Shown in pieces: positions 8,678 to 17,668 of a DNA stretch of 64,000 bases. The notes under the pieces are model-generated. The model had not been told where the DNA came from. It did not search any database and saw nothing but the letters and a program-made list of their open reading frames with translations. The first letter of the stretch is position 1, and each line of letters starts with the position of its first letter. A program made the translations under genes and the position numbers. The stretch comes from an uncultured Lachnospiraceae bacterium (GTDB taxonomy: Bacteria > Bacillota > Clostridia > Lachnospirales > Lachnospiraceae): positions 1-64,000 of the forward strand of contig CAMEJJ010000018.1 in NCBI GenBank assembly GCA_945919795.1, read 5' to 3'.

Positions 8678-8706
8678 ATTATACCGTAACTTTGCAATTT
8701 TCTCAA
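8678..8706 (-). promoter_or_regulatory. promoter of the response regulator/kinase operon
   Basis: On the minus strand TTGAGA (8706-8701), a 17-nt spacer and a perfect TATAAT (8683-8678) precede the regulator start at 8644. No copy of the conserved ABC-unit operator is seen here, so autoregulation through that element is not indicated. Confidence 0.7.
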
Positions 8707-8739
8707 CTAATCAGCAGAGGCGGGAGTAGGGGTAATCGT

Positions 8740-8770
8740 AAAAATGCACCCTCTGACCGCCATGGGTGCA
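8740..8770 (-). terminator. terminator-like hairpin upstream of the regulator
   Basis: The arms TGCACCC (8745-8751) and GGGTGCA (8764-8770) are followed on the minus strand by TTTTTA. It would stop transcripts coming from the decayed region at 9.1-9.7 kb. Confidence 0.65.
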
Positions 8771-9025
8771 TTGTACCAATTTATGGTATGCAAGCCAGTG
8801 AGACGATACGCCAATAATCATCAATACATTTCACAAAATCAACTTTTCAAACATTGCTTTACATTATTATAAGGTGCTACTTTTCCGTTTTAACAATCCT
8901 GTCAACTCAACATACCATTTATCCATCCTGTCTCCACAACACCCCCAATATCCAACCTGTCTACTCAACTCTCTGCCAATTTATTCAGTAGACCAGTTTC
9001 CGCAGACTGTTCAAGCAAAAAAAAT
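8771..9025. other. gene-free remnant DNA
   Basis: This is AT-rich sequence with pyrimidine-rich tracts on the plus strand. I see no supported gene, strong promoter or repeat. An 80-codon open frame on the plus strand (8874-9116) lacks a ribosome binding site and runs through a terminator, so I treat it as chance. Confidence 0.4.
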
Positions 9026-9066
9026 CCGGGAGCCGGAACCGCTATCCAAACAGCCCCAACTCCCAG
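9026..9066 (-). terminator. terminator after the methyltransferase-like remnant
   Basis: The arms CCGGGAG (9026-9032) and CTCCCAG (9060-9066) are followed on the minus strand by a run of eight T. It lies about 33 nt after the stop of the remnant ending at 9099, as expected for the original gene end. Confidence 0.7.
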
Positions 9067-9098
9067 AAATCCTTTGTTTTCTACACTTTTTCAGTTCG

Positions 9099-9206
9099 TT
9101 ATTTTTCAACCCGTGACATCAATACCACGCACTCAACATGCATGGACACATTGGTTACAAGATTTTTGCCGCCAATGGCTTTTGTAAGCCTGTCTGTCTG
9201 TAAAAT
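9099..9206 (-). pseudogene. C-terminal remnant resembling a 23S rRNA uracil methyltransferase; possible att site
   Basis: One minus-strand frame ends HVECVVLMSRVEK and stops at 9099. HVECVV close to the C-terminus is characteristic of RlmD/RumA-type 23S rRNA (uracil-5-)methyltransferases. The 3' end of rumA is a known integration target for some Gram-positive integrative elements, with a core around GAGTGCGT. Here the minus strand reads CATGTTGAGTGCGTGG (9140-9125). No upstream part of the enzyme is present; the frame is joined to a ParB-like fragment at about 9207. I infer a leftover attachment end or truncated host gene. Confidence 0.45.
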
Positions 9207-9207
9207 A

Positions 9208-9312
9208 TATGGCATAGGCTCTTGCCTTTTCACTTGGGAGAATATCTTCCCTCTGGATATTGGTATCTACCATAATCACTGTAGCTTCATCATCATTGTA
9301 ATCCCTGATAAA
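9208..9312 (-). pseudogene. ParB-like partition protein fragment
   Basis: About 35 codons read FIRDYNDDEATVIMVDTN then IQREDILPSEKARAYA. This matches the conserved box II region of ParB/Spo0J-type proteins carried by clostridial plasmids and integrative elements (pattern DDEA..IMVD.N.QRE.ILPSEKA.AY). Both ends are cut: upstream it meets the DUF6075-like frame at 9313 and downstream the methyltransferase-like tail at about 9207. It cannot encode a functional ParB. It marks the former presence of a mobile element. Confidence 0.6.
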
Positions 9313-9730
9313 CATACCGTATTTGTATTGCCTGCCAAAAATATGGTGCATAGGCACAGCAGAATAATTCCTCCACTGTGTACTGCCTGCACTCGTTAAT
9401 CTGCTCCTCTGCGTCCGTGTAATCATCCACGCTTGGTGTGGCATTGCAATATAAATTAAATGCCATTCTGACTACTTTCACGCTTCCGCTGGTCTGCCAG
9501 CCTTCATGTAAACATTCTGTCTTTACACAGCCTGTCTTAAAATCATAAATGCGATTCGCATTCCTTCTGGTATCATCATTGATGCCCAGGCAATAGCAAA
9601 GTGCCTTGTGGTACACATCCTGATACCTTACTTCTTTTAATTTCTCGTAGTAGAATTTCTCATGTGCTTCACTGATAAAAATAATGCTCTCTTTCCTTGT
9701 ATTTTCTGCTCCTAACGCTGTACTGTTCAT
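9293..9730 (-). pseudogene. DUF6075-like protein, 3'-truncated by recombination
   Basis: The open frame has 145 codons; about 139 are native and the last six are read out of frame in the ParB fragment. Typical segments are FISEAHEKFYYEKLKE, ALCYCLGINDDTRRN and FKTGCVKTECLHEGWQTSG, which I recognise as the DUF6075 family found on conjugative elements of Firmicutes; its function is unknown. The ATG at 9730 has TTGGAGGAATAAAGC upstream. The break at QIRY (9314) coincides exactly with the first codon of the ParB match, so a deletion is the simplest reading. A shortened protein might still be made. Confidence 0.6.
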
Positions 9731-9851
9731 GCTTTATTCCTCCAATTCTTTATTTTTGACCATAACCACACTCGCAGCATAGCTGCTCGTTGTCGCGGCA
9801 TTCGCCAAATGCTCATGCAAGCATGGCACTTGGCTCATTGCTACACGCAAA

Positions 9852-9888
9852 AAGGACACTCCCAAATTCTCACTTGGAAAGTGTCCTT
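9852..9888 (-). terminator. terminator downstream of lysS
   Basis: The arms AAGGACACT (9852-9860) and AGTGTCCTT (9880-9888) are perfect. On the minus strand the hairpin is followed by TTTTT. It lies 136 nt after the lysS stop and is the first good terminator there. Confidence 0.75.
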
Positions 9889-9958
9889 GAAGAACAAAAT
9901 ATAAAATTGAATGTCGCACAAAACGTATTATTAAGTATTATTCCGTATTATGCGTAGC

Positions 9959-9980
9959 AAATTTGTAGTAAATTTGTAGT
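9959..9980. repeat. tandem 11-bp repeat near the lysS end
   Basis: Two exact head-to-tail copies of AAATTTGTAGT (9959-9969, 9970-9980) lie 44 nt from the lysS stop. The position, at the border between core genes and the decayed mobile region, suggests recombinase arm sites or an attachment end. This is speculative. Confidence 0.4.
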
Positions 9981-10023
9981 AAATCACAACTTGTAATCGC
10001 TGAAACCCTTGATTTTACTGGCT

Positions 10024-11643
10024 TTATTTATCCAATGACTTCATCGTCGGGAACAACAACACATCCCTAATCGCCTGACTATCCGTCAACAGCATCACGA
10101 GTCTGTCAATACCATATCCGATACCACCTGTCGGAGGCATACCGATTTCCAATGCATTCAAGAAATCTTCATCGGTATGTTCTGCTTCGTCATCACCTGC
10201 TGCCGCATTGGCATCCTGCTGTGCAAAACGTTCTCTCTGGTCGATGGGATCGTTTAACTCGGAATAAGCGTTGCACATTTCCCAAGTGTTGATAAACAAC
10301 TCGAAACGCTCTACCTTTTCAGGATCGGAAGGTTTCTTCTTGGTAAGAGGGGAAATTGCAAGCGGATGATCCATGATAAAAGTCGGCTGAATCAAATTCT
10401 CCTCGCAGAACTCTTCAAAGAACAAGTTGATGATATCGCCTTTTGTATGACGCTCTTCATACTCAATTCCTTTTTCTTTTGCAAGTGCTTTTGCTTCTTC
10501 ATCGGAAGAAACAGTATCAAAATCAATACCGGCATATTTTTTAATCGCGTCATTCATGGTCAGACGCTCAAACGGCTTTCCGAGGTCAATCTCAATTCCG
10601 TTGTAAGTGATCTTAGTTGTACCGCAAACCTTTTCTGCAAGATAACGGAACATGCTCTCGGTCAGCTCCATCATACCTTCATAGTCTGTGTATGCCTGAT
10701 ATAATTCCATTAGAGTAAACTCAGGATTGTGTCTGGTATCCACACCCTCGTTACGGAATACACGACCGATTTCATACACTCTTTCTAAGCCACCGACAAT
10801 CAGTCTCTTTAAATAAAGCTCTAAAGAAATACGCAATTTTACATCTTCGTCAAGCGCATTGTAATGTGTTTCAAACGGTCTTGCTGCAGCACCGCCCGCA
10901 TTGGAAACGAGCATCGGTGTTTCCACTTCCATAAAGTCTCTGTCAGCAAGGAAATTACGGATTTCTTTTAAAATCTTGGAACGCTTAATAAACACTTCCT
11001 TGCTTTCCTGATTCATAATTAAGTCCACATATCTCTGACGATAGCGCATATCGGTATCGGTCAGACCATGGAATTTTTCGGGTAGAATTTGTAAACTCTT
11101 GGAAAGCATCAGAATTTCTTCTGCATGAATCGAAATTTCACCGGCCATGGTACGGAATAAAAATCCTTTCACACCATAAATATCACCGATATCTGATTTT
11201 TTAAATTCAGCATAAGCTTCTTCACCAATCGCATCACGGGCTACATATACCTGAATTCGTCCGTCTCTGTCCTGAATATTACAGAAAGACGCTTTACCCA
11301 TAACACGTTTGAAAAGCATACGTCCGGCAATTGAAACATGAATCGGAGAAGCATCCAAGATGGCTCTTCGCTCATTGTAGTCTTCTTTGATAACACTTCT
11401 TGCCTCTTCTTCAGACAAGCCGGTTGTATCGGGTGCTTTACGATCACCAAGAATCTCTTTTTCATGCGCTTCATAGAGTGCCTTTGCTTCTTCTGTATGA
11501 TGTGTCTGATCATATTTTGTAATGACAAAGGGGTCATTTCCTGCTTCCTGCAGATTTGCTAATTTTTCTCGACGTACTTTTAAAAGCTGATTCAGATCCT
11601 GCTCCTTAGCCTGTCCGCCCTTCTGATTGTTCTGTTCTGCCAT
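10024..11643 (-). CDS. lysS: lysyl-tRNA synthetase, class II
   Basis: The cytoplasmic enzyme (539 residues) charges tRNA-Lys with lysine. An N-terminal OB-fold anticodon-binding domain (about 75-180) precedes the class II core. Motif 2 reads [14 protein letters not shown] and motif 3 [13 protein letters not shown] near the C-terminus, with the family ending DVLLFPTMK. It is somewhat longer than the usual ~495 residues because of an extended N-terminus and a short insertion around 75-95. The ATG has AGGAG upstream. It follows greA by 17 nt and is co-transcribed with it, an arrangement common in Firmicutes. The downstream side borders the mobile-element scar. Confidence 0.97.
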   Translation of the reverse strand: MAEQNNQKGGQAKEQDLNQLLKVRREKLANLQEAGNDPFVITKYDQTHHTEEAKALYEAHEKEILGDRKAPDTTGLSEEEARSVIKEDYNERRAILDASPIHVSIAGRMLFKRVMGKASFCNIQDRDGRIQVYVARDAIGEEAYAEFKKSDIGDIYGVKGFLFRTMAGEISIHAEEILMLSKSLQILPEKFHGLTDTDMRYRQRYVDLIMNQESKEVFIKRSKILKEIRNFLADRDFMEVETPMLVSNAGGAAARPFETHYNALDEDVKLRISLELYLKRLIVGGLERVYEIGRVFRNEGVDTRHNPEFTLMELYQAYTDYEGMMELTESMFRYLAEKVCGTTKITYNGIEIDLGKPFERLTMNDAIKKYAGIDFDTVSSDEEAKALAKEKGIEYEERHTKGDIINLFFEEFCEENLIQPTFIMDHPLAISPLTKKKPSDPEKVERFELFINTWEMCNAYSELNDPIDQRERFAQQDANAAAGDDEAEHTDEDFLNALEIGMPPTGGIGYGIDRLVMLLTDSQAIRDVLLFPTMKSLDK

Positions 11644-11660
11644 TTCTCTTACTCCTAAAA

Positions 11661-12140
11661 TTATGCTCTCTGGATTTCTAATACTTTGTACTGTAATTCG
11701 CCCATGGGAGCCTCTACGGTTACAACATCACCAACTTTGGAACCAAGTAAAGCTTTGCCAAGAGGTGATTCATTGGAAATCTTTCCTTTTAAACTGTTTG
11801 CTTCTGTAGAACCTACAATTTTATATGTCAATTCGGAATTATCCTCTAAGTCCACAATCTTAATCTGACAACCAACGCTGATTTTGTCCAAGTCTACTTC
11901 TTCTTCCACAACAACTTCAGCATTTTTCAATATTTTCTCTAATTCTTCAATACGGGCTTCAATGTCACGCTGTTCGTCTTTTGCTGCATCGTATTCAGCA
12001 TTTTCGGATAAGTCACCCTGTTCTCTTGCTTCTTTGATCTTCTGAGCAACTTCTTTACGTTTTACCACTTTTAATTCGTGTAATTCGTCCTCGTATTTTC
12101 TTAATCCTTCATAAGTTAAAATATTCTTTTTTGCTTCCAT
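11661..12140 (-). CDS. greA: transcription elongation factor GreA
   Basis: The protein has 159 residues, the usual GreA length. The N-terminal half is a coiled coil with the conserved acidic-tip region [15 protein letters not shown], which reaches into the RNA polymerase secondary channel to trigger cleavage of backtracked transcripts. The C-terminal FKBP-like domain has [19 protein letters not shown] lies upstream of the ATG, and a good promoter is found at 12193-12222. It is the first gene of a greA-lysS operon. Confidence 0.97.
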   Translation of the reverse strand: MEAKKNILTYEGLRKYEDELHELKVVKRKEVAQKIKEAREQGDLSENAEYDAAKDEQRDIEARIEELEKILKNAEVVVEEEVDLDKISVGCQIKIVDLEDNSELTYKIVGSTEANSLKGKISNESPLGKALLGSKVGDVVTVEAPMGELQYKVLEIQRA

Positions 12141-12192
12141 GGAATGGCCCTTCTTTCTTGTAAATAAACTGATTGCCCTAATAAGCTACATA

Positions 12193-12222
12193 ATTATACT
12201 TTATAATGAAAAGTTCTGTCAA
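12193..12222 (-). promoter_or_regulatory. promoter of greA-lysS
   Basis: On the minus strand a perfect TTGACA (12222-12217) and a perfect TATAAT (12198-12193) are separated by 18 nt, about 50 nt upstream of the greA start. Confidence 0.8.
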
Positions 12223-12286
12223 GGAAGTTGGACATATTATGGGAATTTTATGAATATATCAGAGAGATTATTGAAAATTTCCCCCT

Positions 12287-13120
12287 TTATATCTTTTCAC
12301 AAAAATTCACGCATCCTACAATTCTCAATTTCTTGTTCTGCATGCAAAGCTGTCTGCTCTTTTTTCTATGTTCTGAAAGCATCAGATAAAGACATGGTTT
12401 TCGAAATATGATTTTCTCTTTCATCAACCCTTCCGAACAATCGATAACATAATCGCAAAATGCCAGTTCTTTTTTATTATTTGTCAAGGTAATCGCAAGC
12501 CCCTGCTGCTCCCATGCATCACGATATAGTTCAACAAAACGTTCCGGTTTGTCACTGATAATCATCAGTCCGTTGATTTTATCCAGATATCTGCGAAGGA
12601 GCTTTACCCATATTTTGTAATTCAGCACCTCTCCGTCTATGATTCCCAACATAGTGTTTTTTTCATAATTAATTTGTTCCAAAAAAACTGAAACACAAAA
12701 GGAAGTGACTTCCGTTGGTTTGACCTTTTTATCAGGCAGATGATAAACTTCCGTTACTGTTCCCAATTTTTGCAGATATTTTTTCTGCTTCATCAAAAGG
12801 ATGCGTCGTAAAACCCATCTCACGACTCCCAAAGAATTACCATTTGAAATATTAGAGCATACAGAATGAGAGTCTGAAATATTTAAGCATGCAGAATTAG
12901 AGTCTGAAATATCACAATTCGAGATATCGGGGCCAGAAACATACAGACAGACAATCTGCTCGTCCTCATTTTGAAATACTTCTTTTTTCTCAATATGATA
13001 TTGAAAAGTTAGCAACTGCTTTAATTGTACAAAAAATGAATCCCCGCATTTTTTTCCTGCAACAAAACAAACCAATGTTTTCATGCTTTCATCATATGCG
13101 GGAATTCTGTTTTTATTCAA
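12287..13120 (-). CDS. hypothetical protein with internal 10-residue repeats
   Basis: I do not recognise this family. The protein has about 277 residues if it starts at TTG 13120, which has AGGGGGG 7 nt or so upstream; an ATG at 13084 (MKTLVCFVAGKKC) lacks a clear ribosome binding site. A variable stretch near residues 70-95 contains about three imperfect 10-residue units of the type ISDSNSACLN, encoded by 30-bp repeats (about 12,846-12,925). The rest is mixed alpha/beta with many Cys and Lys and no membrane segment. It follows dusB, but its ribosome binding site lies in the hairpin at 13129-13160, so expression may be low or controlled. Confidence 0.6.
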   Translation of the reverse strand: MNKNRIPAYDESMKTLVCFVAGKKCGDSFFVQLKQLLTFQYHIEKKEVFQNEDEQIVCLYVSGPDISNCDISDSNSACLNISDSHSVCSNISNGNSLGVVRWVLRRILLMKQKKYLQKLGTVTEVYHLPDKKVKPTEVTSFCVSVFLEQINYEKNTMLGIIDGEVLNYKIWVKLLRRYLDKINGLMIISDKPERFVELYRDAWEQQGLAITLTNNKKELAFCDYVIDCSEGLMKEKIIFRKPCLYLMLSEHRKKSRQLCMQNKKLRIVGCVNFCEKI

Positions 13121-13128
13121 AAAACACC

Positions 13129-13160
13129 CCCCTTTTCGGATTTGTGTTCCCGAAAAGGGG
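13129..13160 (-). terminator. strong hairpin after dusB, overlapping the next ribosome binding site
   Basis: CCCCTTTTCGG (13129-13139) pairs perfectly with CCGAAAAGGGG (13150-13160) around a 10-nt loop. On the minus strand it is followed by GGTGTTTTTTG, so it can act as the dusB terminator. Its distal arm contains the AAAGGGG that serves as ribosome binding site for the next gene, so read-through transcripts would have that site paired. Nineteen nt (13139-13157) recur at 30320-30338. Confidence 0.75.
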
Positions 13161-13168
13161 TAAAACAT

Positions 13169-14140
13169 TTATTCAATCCTTAACAGTTCATCAATCGCAC
13201 AAATTAATTCTTCCATACTCTCCATGCTGTTTATGGCATTCCGGAATTTGGAAGAACCATGCAATCCGGTTGTATACCATGCAATATGTTTTCGCATCTC
13301 GCGTACGGCGAGATATTCTCCTTTGTATTCCACCATGAGGCGGGCATGTTCTAAAATCGTATCATACCTTTCTTTTGCCGTAATCGGCTCCGGTTCTTTT
13401 CCGGTCTCAAGATATTGCTCAATCTGATGAAAAATCCATGGATTTCCCTGTGCAGCTCGCCCAACCATAATACCGTCACATCCGGTCTCGTCAAGCATCC
13501 GTTTTGCGCTTTTCCCATCCACAACATCTCCGTTTCCAATCACCGGAATGGAAACCGCGCGTTTGACATCCCGGATGATCCCCCAGTCGGCCTTTCCGCT
13601 GTAATACTGCTCCCTCGTTCTGCCATGAACCGCAATTGCTGCCACACCACTGGCTTCTGCAATTTTTGCCATTTCAACCGCATTCACACAGTCTTCGTTA
13701 AAGCCCTTCCGGATTTTTACGGTAACCGGTTTTTTCGTTCCCTTAACAACTGCCTTCATAATTGCTTCTGCTTTTTTTACATCCTTCATCAAAGCCGAGC
13801 CTTCTCCATTATTTACAATCTTGGGAACCGGGCACCCCATATTGATGTCCAAAATGGAAAACGGACGCTCCTCAATCTGTCCGGCAATCTCGCCCATCAG
13901 CTCCGGCTCACTGCCAAACAACTGCAAAGAAACCGGCACTTCCTCCGGGTGAATGCGCAGGAGTTCTCCTGTATTTTTATTTTTGTAATGAATGGCTTTA
14001 GCACTGACCATCTCCATACAAATCAATCCCACACCTTTTCTTTTACAAAGCAAACGAAAAGGCAGGTCTGTCACGCCTGCCATTGGTGCAAGAATAACCG
14101 GACTGTCAATCGTCACGTTGCCGATTACAAGCTTGTTCAT
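13169..14140 (-). CDS. dusB: tRNA-dihydrouridine synthase
   Basis: The protein has 323 residues: an FMN-binding TIM barrel plus a C-terminal helical domain. It reduces specific uridines in tRNA D-loops. Seen motifs are APMAGVTDLPFR at the start of the barrel, the catalytic Cys103 in INMGCPVPK, and the FMN phosphate site GNGDV with GRAAQGNPW. The substrate-specific paralogue cannot be fixed by eye; DusB is the usual form in this order and context. It overlaps the upstream DUF6145-type gene by 4 nt and belongs to the argF-birA-DUF6145-dusB run. Confidence 0.95.
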   Translation of the reverse strand: MNKLVIGNVTIDSPVILAPMAGVTDLPFRLLCKRKGVGLICMEMVSAKAIHYKNKNTGELLRIHPEEVPVSLQLFGSEPELMGEIAGQIEERPFSILDINMGCPVPKIVNNGEGSALMKDVKKAEAIMKAVVKGTKKPVTVKIRKGFNEDCVNAVEMAKIAEASGVAAIAVHGRTREQYYSGKADWGIIRDVKRAVSIPVIGNGDVVDGKSAKRMLDETGCDGIMVGRAAQGNPWIFHQIEQYLETGKEPEPITAKERYDTILEHARLMVEYKGEYLAVREMRKHIAWYTTGLHGSSKFRNAINSMESMEELICAIDELLRIE

Positions 14141-14520
14141 ATATTTTTCCCTTCCAATAATCCTTCTGCATCCTCTTTTAGGATAAATACCTTGTAGAAC
14201 ATACGAAGTGATTCGAACATTTCCTGCCGGGTCCTCTTTATCTCTGCCACCATCAGTCCGGCAGAAATATCATCATACAAAAAATCATCCTCGGCAGATT
14301 CGGTTTCCATGGTAATATCGCCATCTTCTTCAAAAACAATTTTGAAGATTCCGCCAACCTCCTGAACAAACAAAACACTGATTATATGAAGTTCATCCTG
14401 AATGGATTTAGGGATTCGTTCAAAATTCTTATTGAAAAAATATTTCATTTCATATTTGTTGGCAGCACATAAAACCATCCTGCCGTCTTTTAATCTTCCT
14501 TCATCTGTTTGTTGTGACAT
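14137..14520 (-). CDS. DUF6145-like protein
   Basis: The protein has 127 residues, is acidic, soluble and without membrane segments. The pattern VLCAANKYEMKYFFN...IPKSIQDELHIISVLF...GGIFKIVFEEDG matches what I recall as DUF6145, a Lachnospiraceae family of unknown function that often precedes dusB. GAGGG lies upstream of its ATG. It starts 15 nt after birA and overlaps dusB by 4 nt, so it is translationally coupled to the tRNA-modifying enzyme. No catalytic motif is visible. Confidence 0.7.
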   Translation of the reverse strand: MSQQTDEGRLKDGRMVLCAANKYEMKYFFNKNFERIPKSIQDELHIISVLFVQEVGGIFKIVFEEDGDITMETESAEDDFLYDDISAGLMVAEIKRTRQEMFESLRMFYKVFILKEDAEGLLEGKNI

Positions 14521-14535
14521 TTATATCCCTCACTT

Positions 14536-15516
14536 TTAAACATATCCATACACACCGCGTACACTGACTTCTCCGGCAAAGATTTTCTCCAAAGAACCGT
14601 CTTCTCTTTCCACGAGAAGCTGTCCTTTTTCGTCTATACCTTTGGCAATGCCTTCAAACGCATTTTGTGGGTCTAAAACTTTAACAACCTGATTTTGGTT
14701 TACCAGAATACGGTTGTAATCTTCTAAAAGCAAAGACAAATCTCCGGTCTTTAAAAACTTTTCATAGTAGCTTTCAAAATACTCCATCGTCTTTGCAATC
14801 ACCGGAGCCCTTAACACTGTTTCGCCTTTTTCAATGGCAAGAGACGTTGCCGTATCTTTGATATCATCCGGAAATTCCCGGATATTGACATTGATTCCTG
14901 TCCCGATTACCACGTACTGGATATACCCCGTTTCCGCACTCATTTCTGTTAATATTCCACAGATTTTTTTACCATGGATAACCACATCATTGGGCCATTT
15001 GATCTGTGTCGGCAGATTGCAAACATCACGAATGGCATCCGCCACAGCCATAGCCTGTATCAATGTCACCATGGGCGCTAAGTCCGGCTGATAATCCGGT
15101 CTTAATCCTAACGACATATAAATATTGGTATTTGGCGGCGACTGCCAGCTTCGGCCACGTCTTCCTCTTCCCTGTGTCTGTTCGCCTCCGATTACCAAAA
15201 CCCCTTCCCCGGCTCCGTCTTCCAAAAGCTTTTTCACATCAATATTGGTGGAACCGGTTGTTTCTTTATAATAGAGTTTTTTTCCAATCCATGCGGTTTT
15301 CATGCGGCTTTCGATTTCGTTTTTGGTCAGAACATCCGTCTGTCCAATCAGATGATACCCCTTATTGGGAACTGCTTCGATTTCATAACCGCTCTCTTTT
15401 AATTGCTTGATAGCTTTCCAGACCGCCGTCCGCGAAACACCGAACCGGTCACACAACTCCTGTCCGGAAATATAACCATCCTGTTCCCGCAAAAGCGCTA
15501 ATATTTCGGCTTTCAT
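14536..15516 (-). CDS. birA: bifunctional biotin ligase / biotin operon repressor
   Basis: The protein has 326 residues. The N-terminal winged helix (about 1-60, [19 protein letters not shown]) should bind the bio operator. The central ligase domain has the biotinoyl-AMP loop GRGRRGRSW (about 117-125) and the catalytic Lys in IKWPNDV. The C-terminal SH3-like domain is present. It attaches biotin to carboxylases and represses biotin genes in response to biotinoyl-AMP. The start overlaps the argF stop (ATGA). No biotin synthesis genes are in the window. Confidence 0.95.
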   Translation of the reverse strand: MKAEILALLREQDGYISGQELCDRFGVSRTAVWKAIKQLKESGYEIEAVPNKGYHLIGQTDVLTKNEIESRMKTAWIGKKLYYKETTGSTNIDVKKLLEDGAGEGVLVIGGEQTQGRGRRGRSWQSPPNTNIYMSLGLRPDYQPDLAPMVTLIQAMAVADAIRDVCNLPTQIKWPNDVVIHGKKICGILTEMSAETGYIQYVVIGTGINVNIREFPDDIKDTATSLAIEKGETVLRAPVIAKTMEYFESYYEKFLKTGDLSLLLEDYNRILVNQNQVVKVLDPQNAFEGIAKGIDEKGQLLVEREDGSLEKIFAGEVSVRGVYGYV

Positions 15517-16517
15517 TCTCCCAGTTTAACCCCCAGTGTCGCAGCCATAACTGCTTTAATGGTATGCATACGATTTTCGGCTTCATCAAAAACAACTGAC
15601 TGCGCGGATTCGAATACTTCATCGGTTACTTCCATTTCGGTAATGCCAAAACGTTCTGCAATTTGTGCACCAATTTCGGTCTTTACATCATGAAATGCCG
15701 GCAGGCAGTGCATAAAAATAGCAGTATCTTTGGCATTTTTCATAATCTGCGAAGTCACGCGATAGGGAGACAAATCCTTGATACGCTTTTCCCATACTTC
15801 GTCCGGTTCCCCCATGGAAACCCACACATCCGTATAAATGACATCGGCGTTTTTCGTTCCCTCCATAGCATCTTCTGTCAACGTTATGGTCGCACCGGTT
15901 TCCTTTGCAATTGCCTCACAGGTTGCTACTAACTCCGGATTGGGAAAATATTCTTTGGGCGCACATGCCACAAAATGCATTCCCATTTTCGCACAGGTCA
16001 CCATCCAGGAATTTCCCATGTTATAACGGGCATCTCCCATATAAGCAACGGTTTTTCCTTTTAATTCTCCCAGATGTTCGCGAATCGTCAGTAAATCTGC
16101 CAGCATCTGTGTGGGATGAAATTCATTGGTCAGACCGTTCCAAACCGGTACTCCCGCATATTTTGCCAACTCCTCTACAATCTCCTGTCCATATCCGCGA
16201 TACTCGATTCCTTCATACATACGTCCGAGCACCCGGGCAGTATCAGCAATACTCTCTTTTTTTCCAATCTGGGAACCTTTCGGGTCAAGATAAGTTGTTC
16301 CCATGCCTAAATCGTGGGCAGCTACTTCAAAAGAGCATCGTGTTCTGGTACTGGTTTTTTCAAAAATCAATGCAACATTTTTTCCGCGCAGACTATCCAT
16401 GGGAATACCTTTTTTCTTTTTATCCTTTAATTCTGCTGCCAGATCCAGAAAATAGGTAATCTCTTCCGGTGTAAAGTCCAATAATTTCAAAAAATGTTTT
16501 CCTTTTAAATCTACCAT
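15513..16517 (-). CDS. argF: ornithine carbamoyltransferase
   Basis: The protein has 334 residues, the normal length. It makes citrulline from ornithine and carbamoyl phosphate, either for arginine synthesis or, in reverse, in the deiminase pathway. Motifs are the carbamoyl-phosphate loop STRTRCSFE, the HPTQ box and the ornithine-site HCLPAF with the active Cys. The name argF assumes the biosynthetic role; no other arg genes are present to decide. CAGGAGG lies 11 nt upstream of the ATG. It heads the argF-birA-DUF6145-dusB run. Confidence 0.95.
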   Translation of the reverse strand: MVDLKGKHFLKLLDFTPEEITYFLDLAAELKDKKKKGIPMDSLRGKNVALIFEKTSTRTRCSFEVAAHDLGMGTTYLDPKGSQIGKKESIADTARVLGRMYEGIEYRGYGQEIVEELAKYAGVPVWNGLTNEFHPTQMLADLLTIREHLGELKGKTVAYMGDARYNMGNSWMVTCAKMGMHFVACAPKEYFPNPELVATCEAIAKETGATITLTEDAMEGTKNADVIYTDVWVSMGEPDEVWEKRIKDLSPYRVTSQIMKNAKDTAIFMHCLPAFHDVKTEIGAQIAERFGITEMEVTDEVFESAQSVVFDEAENRMHTIKAVMAATLGVKLGE

Positions 16518-16680
16518 AACATACGATGCCTCCTGTTTTATGTTCTCTCCATTTTTTCTATATTTCGCTTTGCTTCATTTGATATCAGTCTTAATAAATG
16601 ACTATCACAATCTTTTTCTATCATTTCAGCGATTTTCTTTCAATATGTCTATCTTAATGGATTTATCTCTAAAATGCAAG

Positions 16681-16707
16681 AAAAGGGGCTTATAAAAAGC
16701 CCCTTTT
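16681..16707 (-). terminator. terminator of the NfeD/SPFH operon
   Basis: AAAAGGGGCTT (16681-16691) pairs with AAGCCCCTTTT (16697-16707) with a 5-nt loop. On the minus strand the 3' arm ends in TTTT. It lies 29 nt after the SPFH stop. Confidence 0.85.
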
Positions 16708-16735
16708 GGTTCTACCTGTCGTATAAAAATAACTC

Positions 16736-17668
16736 TTATTTATCGCCGGCAATTACTTCTTTGATACTGGTTGCAAGTCCTGCTACACCCTGAATATCAG
16801 ACGGGATGATAATCTTGGTTGCTTTTCCGTCAGCAGCTTTACCAAATGCTTCTAAGCTCTTTAACTGAAGAACAGCTTCATCAGCACCTGCTTCTTTTAA
16901 CATACGAATACCGTCTGCAGTAGCCTGCTGTACTTTCATGATGGCTTCTGCCTGACCTTCTGCTTCGCGGATCATCTTTTCTTTCTGCGCTTCAGCACGA
17001 AGAATAGCAGCTTCTTTTTCAGCCTGTGCTTCCAAAATCGCAGATTCTTTCTGACCTTCTGCAACAAGGACGGTAGATTTCTTTTCACCTTCCGCACGAA
17101 GAATAGCTTCACGACGTTCACGTTCTGCCTTCATCTGTTTTTCCATGGCATCCTGAATACCTGCCGGAGGAATGATGTTTTTAAGCTCCACACGATTGAT
17201 TTTGATACCCCAAGGATCTGTAGCCTCGTCAAGTGTTGTGCTCATCTTAGAGTTGATAACTTCTCTGGAATTTAAGGTCTGATCCAATTCCATATCACCA
17301 ATGATGTTACGAAGTGTTGTTGCGGTTAAGTTTTCAATCGCCATAATCGGATTTTCCACACCGTAAGCATAAAGCTTGGGATCTGTAATCTGGAAGAATA
17401 CAATGGTATCAATCCGCATGGTAACGTTATCTTTTGTGATAACAGGCTGGGGAGCAAAGTCTACAACCTGCTCTTTTAACAATACTTTCTTTGCAATTTT
17501 ATCAAAGAAAGGCATTTTGAAATGCACACCAACGCTCCATGTTCCCTGGTAAGCACCAAGTCTTTCCACAACGTAAGCATGAGCCTGGGGAACAACTTTA
17601 ATGCAGGATACCAATATCCATACAACAATAACAATTAAAATGATAAAACCTACTACTAATCCACCCAT
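16736..17668 (-). CDS. SPFH/band 7 (stomatin-like) protein
   Basis: The protein has 310 residues. One N-terminal membrane segment (about 4-24) is followed by the band-7/PHB domain (from VVPQAHAYVVERLG to about 185) and a long charged coiled coil rich in Ala-Glu-Lys (about 185-265). It probably forms oligomeric membrane rings of the QmcA/stomatin type that organise membrane microdomains. Its ATG overlaps the stop of the NfeD gene (TAATG), the classical NfeD-SPFH pairing. Substrates are unknown. Confidence 0.9.
   Translation of the reverse strand: MGGLVVGFIILIVIVVWILVSCIKVVPQAHAYVVERLGAYQGTWSVGVHFKMPFFDKIAKKVLLKEQVVDFAPQPVITKDNVTMRIDTIVFFQITDPKLYAYGVENPIMAIENLTATTLRNIIGDMELDQTLNSREVINSKMSTTLDEATDPWGIKINRVELKNIIPPAGIQDAMEKQMKAERERREAILRAEGEKKSTVLVAEGQKESAILEAQAEKEAAILRAEAQKEKMIREAEGQAEAIMKVQQATADGIRMLKEAGADEAVLQLKSLEAFGKAADGKATKIIIPSDIQGVAGLATSIKEVIAGDK

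Noticed and set aside
8874-9116. An 80-codon plus-strand open frame between the regulator and the mobile-element scar
   Set aside because: It is Pro/Ser/Gln-rich, has no ribosome binding site and runs through a clear terminator hairpin on the other strand.
9734-9919. A 61-codon minus-strand open frame upstream of the DUF6075-like remnant
   Set aside because: It crosses the lysS terminator and has no start signal of its own; its end merely supplies the ribosome binding site of the next frame.
13415-14197. A 260-codon plus-strand open frame opposite dusB and the DUF6145-like gene
   Set aside because: It is antisense to two well-supported genes and has shadow-like composition and no ribosome binding site.
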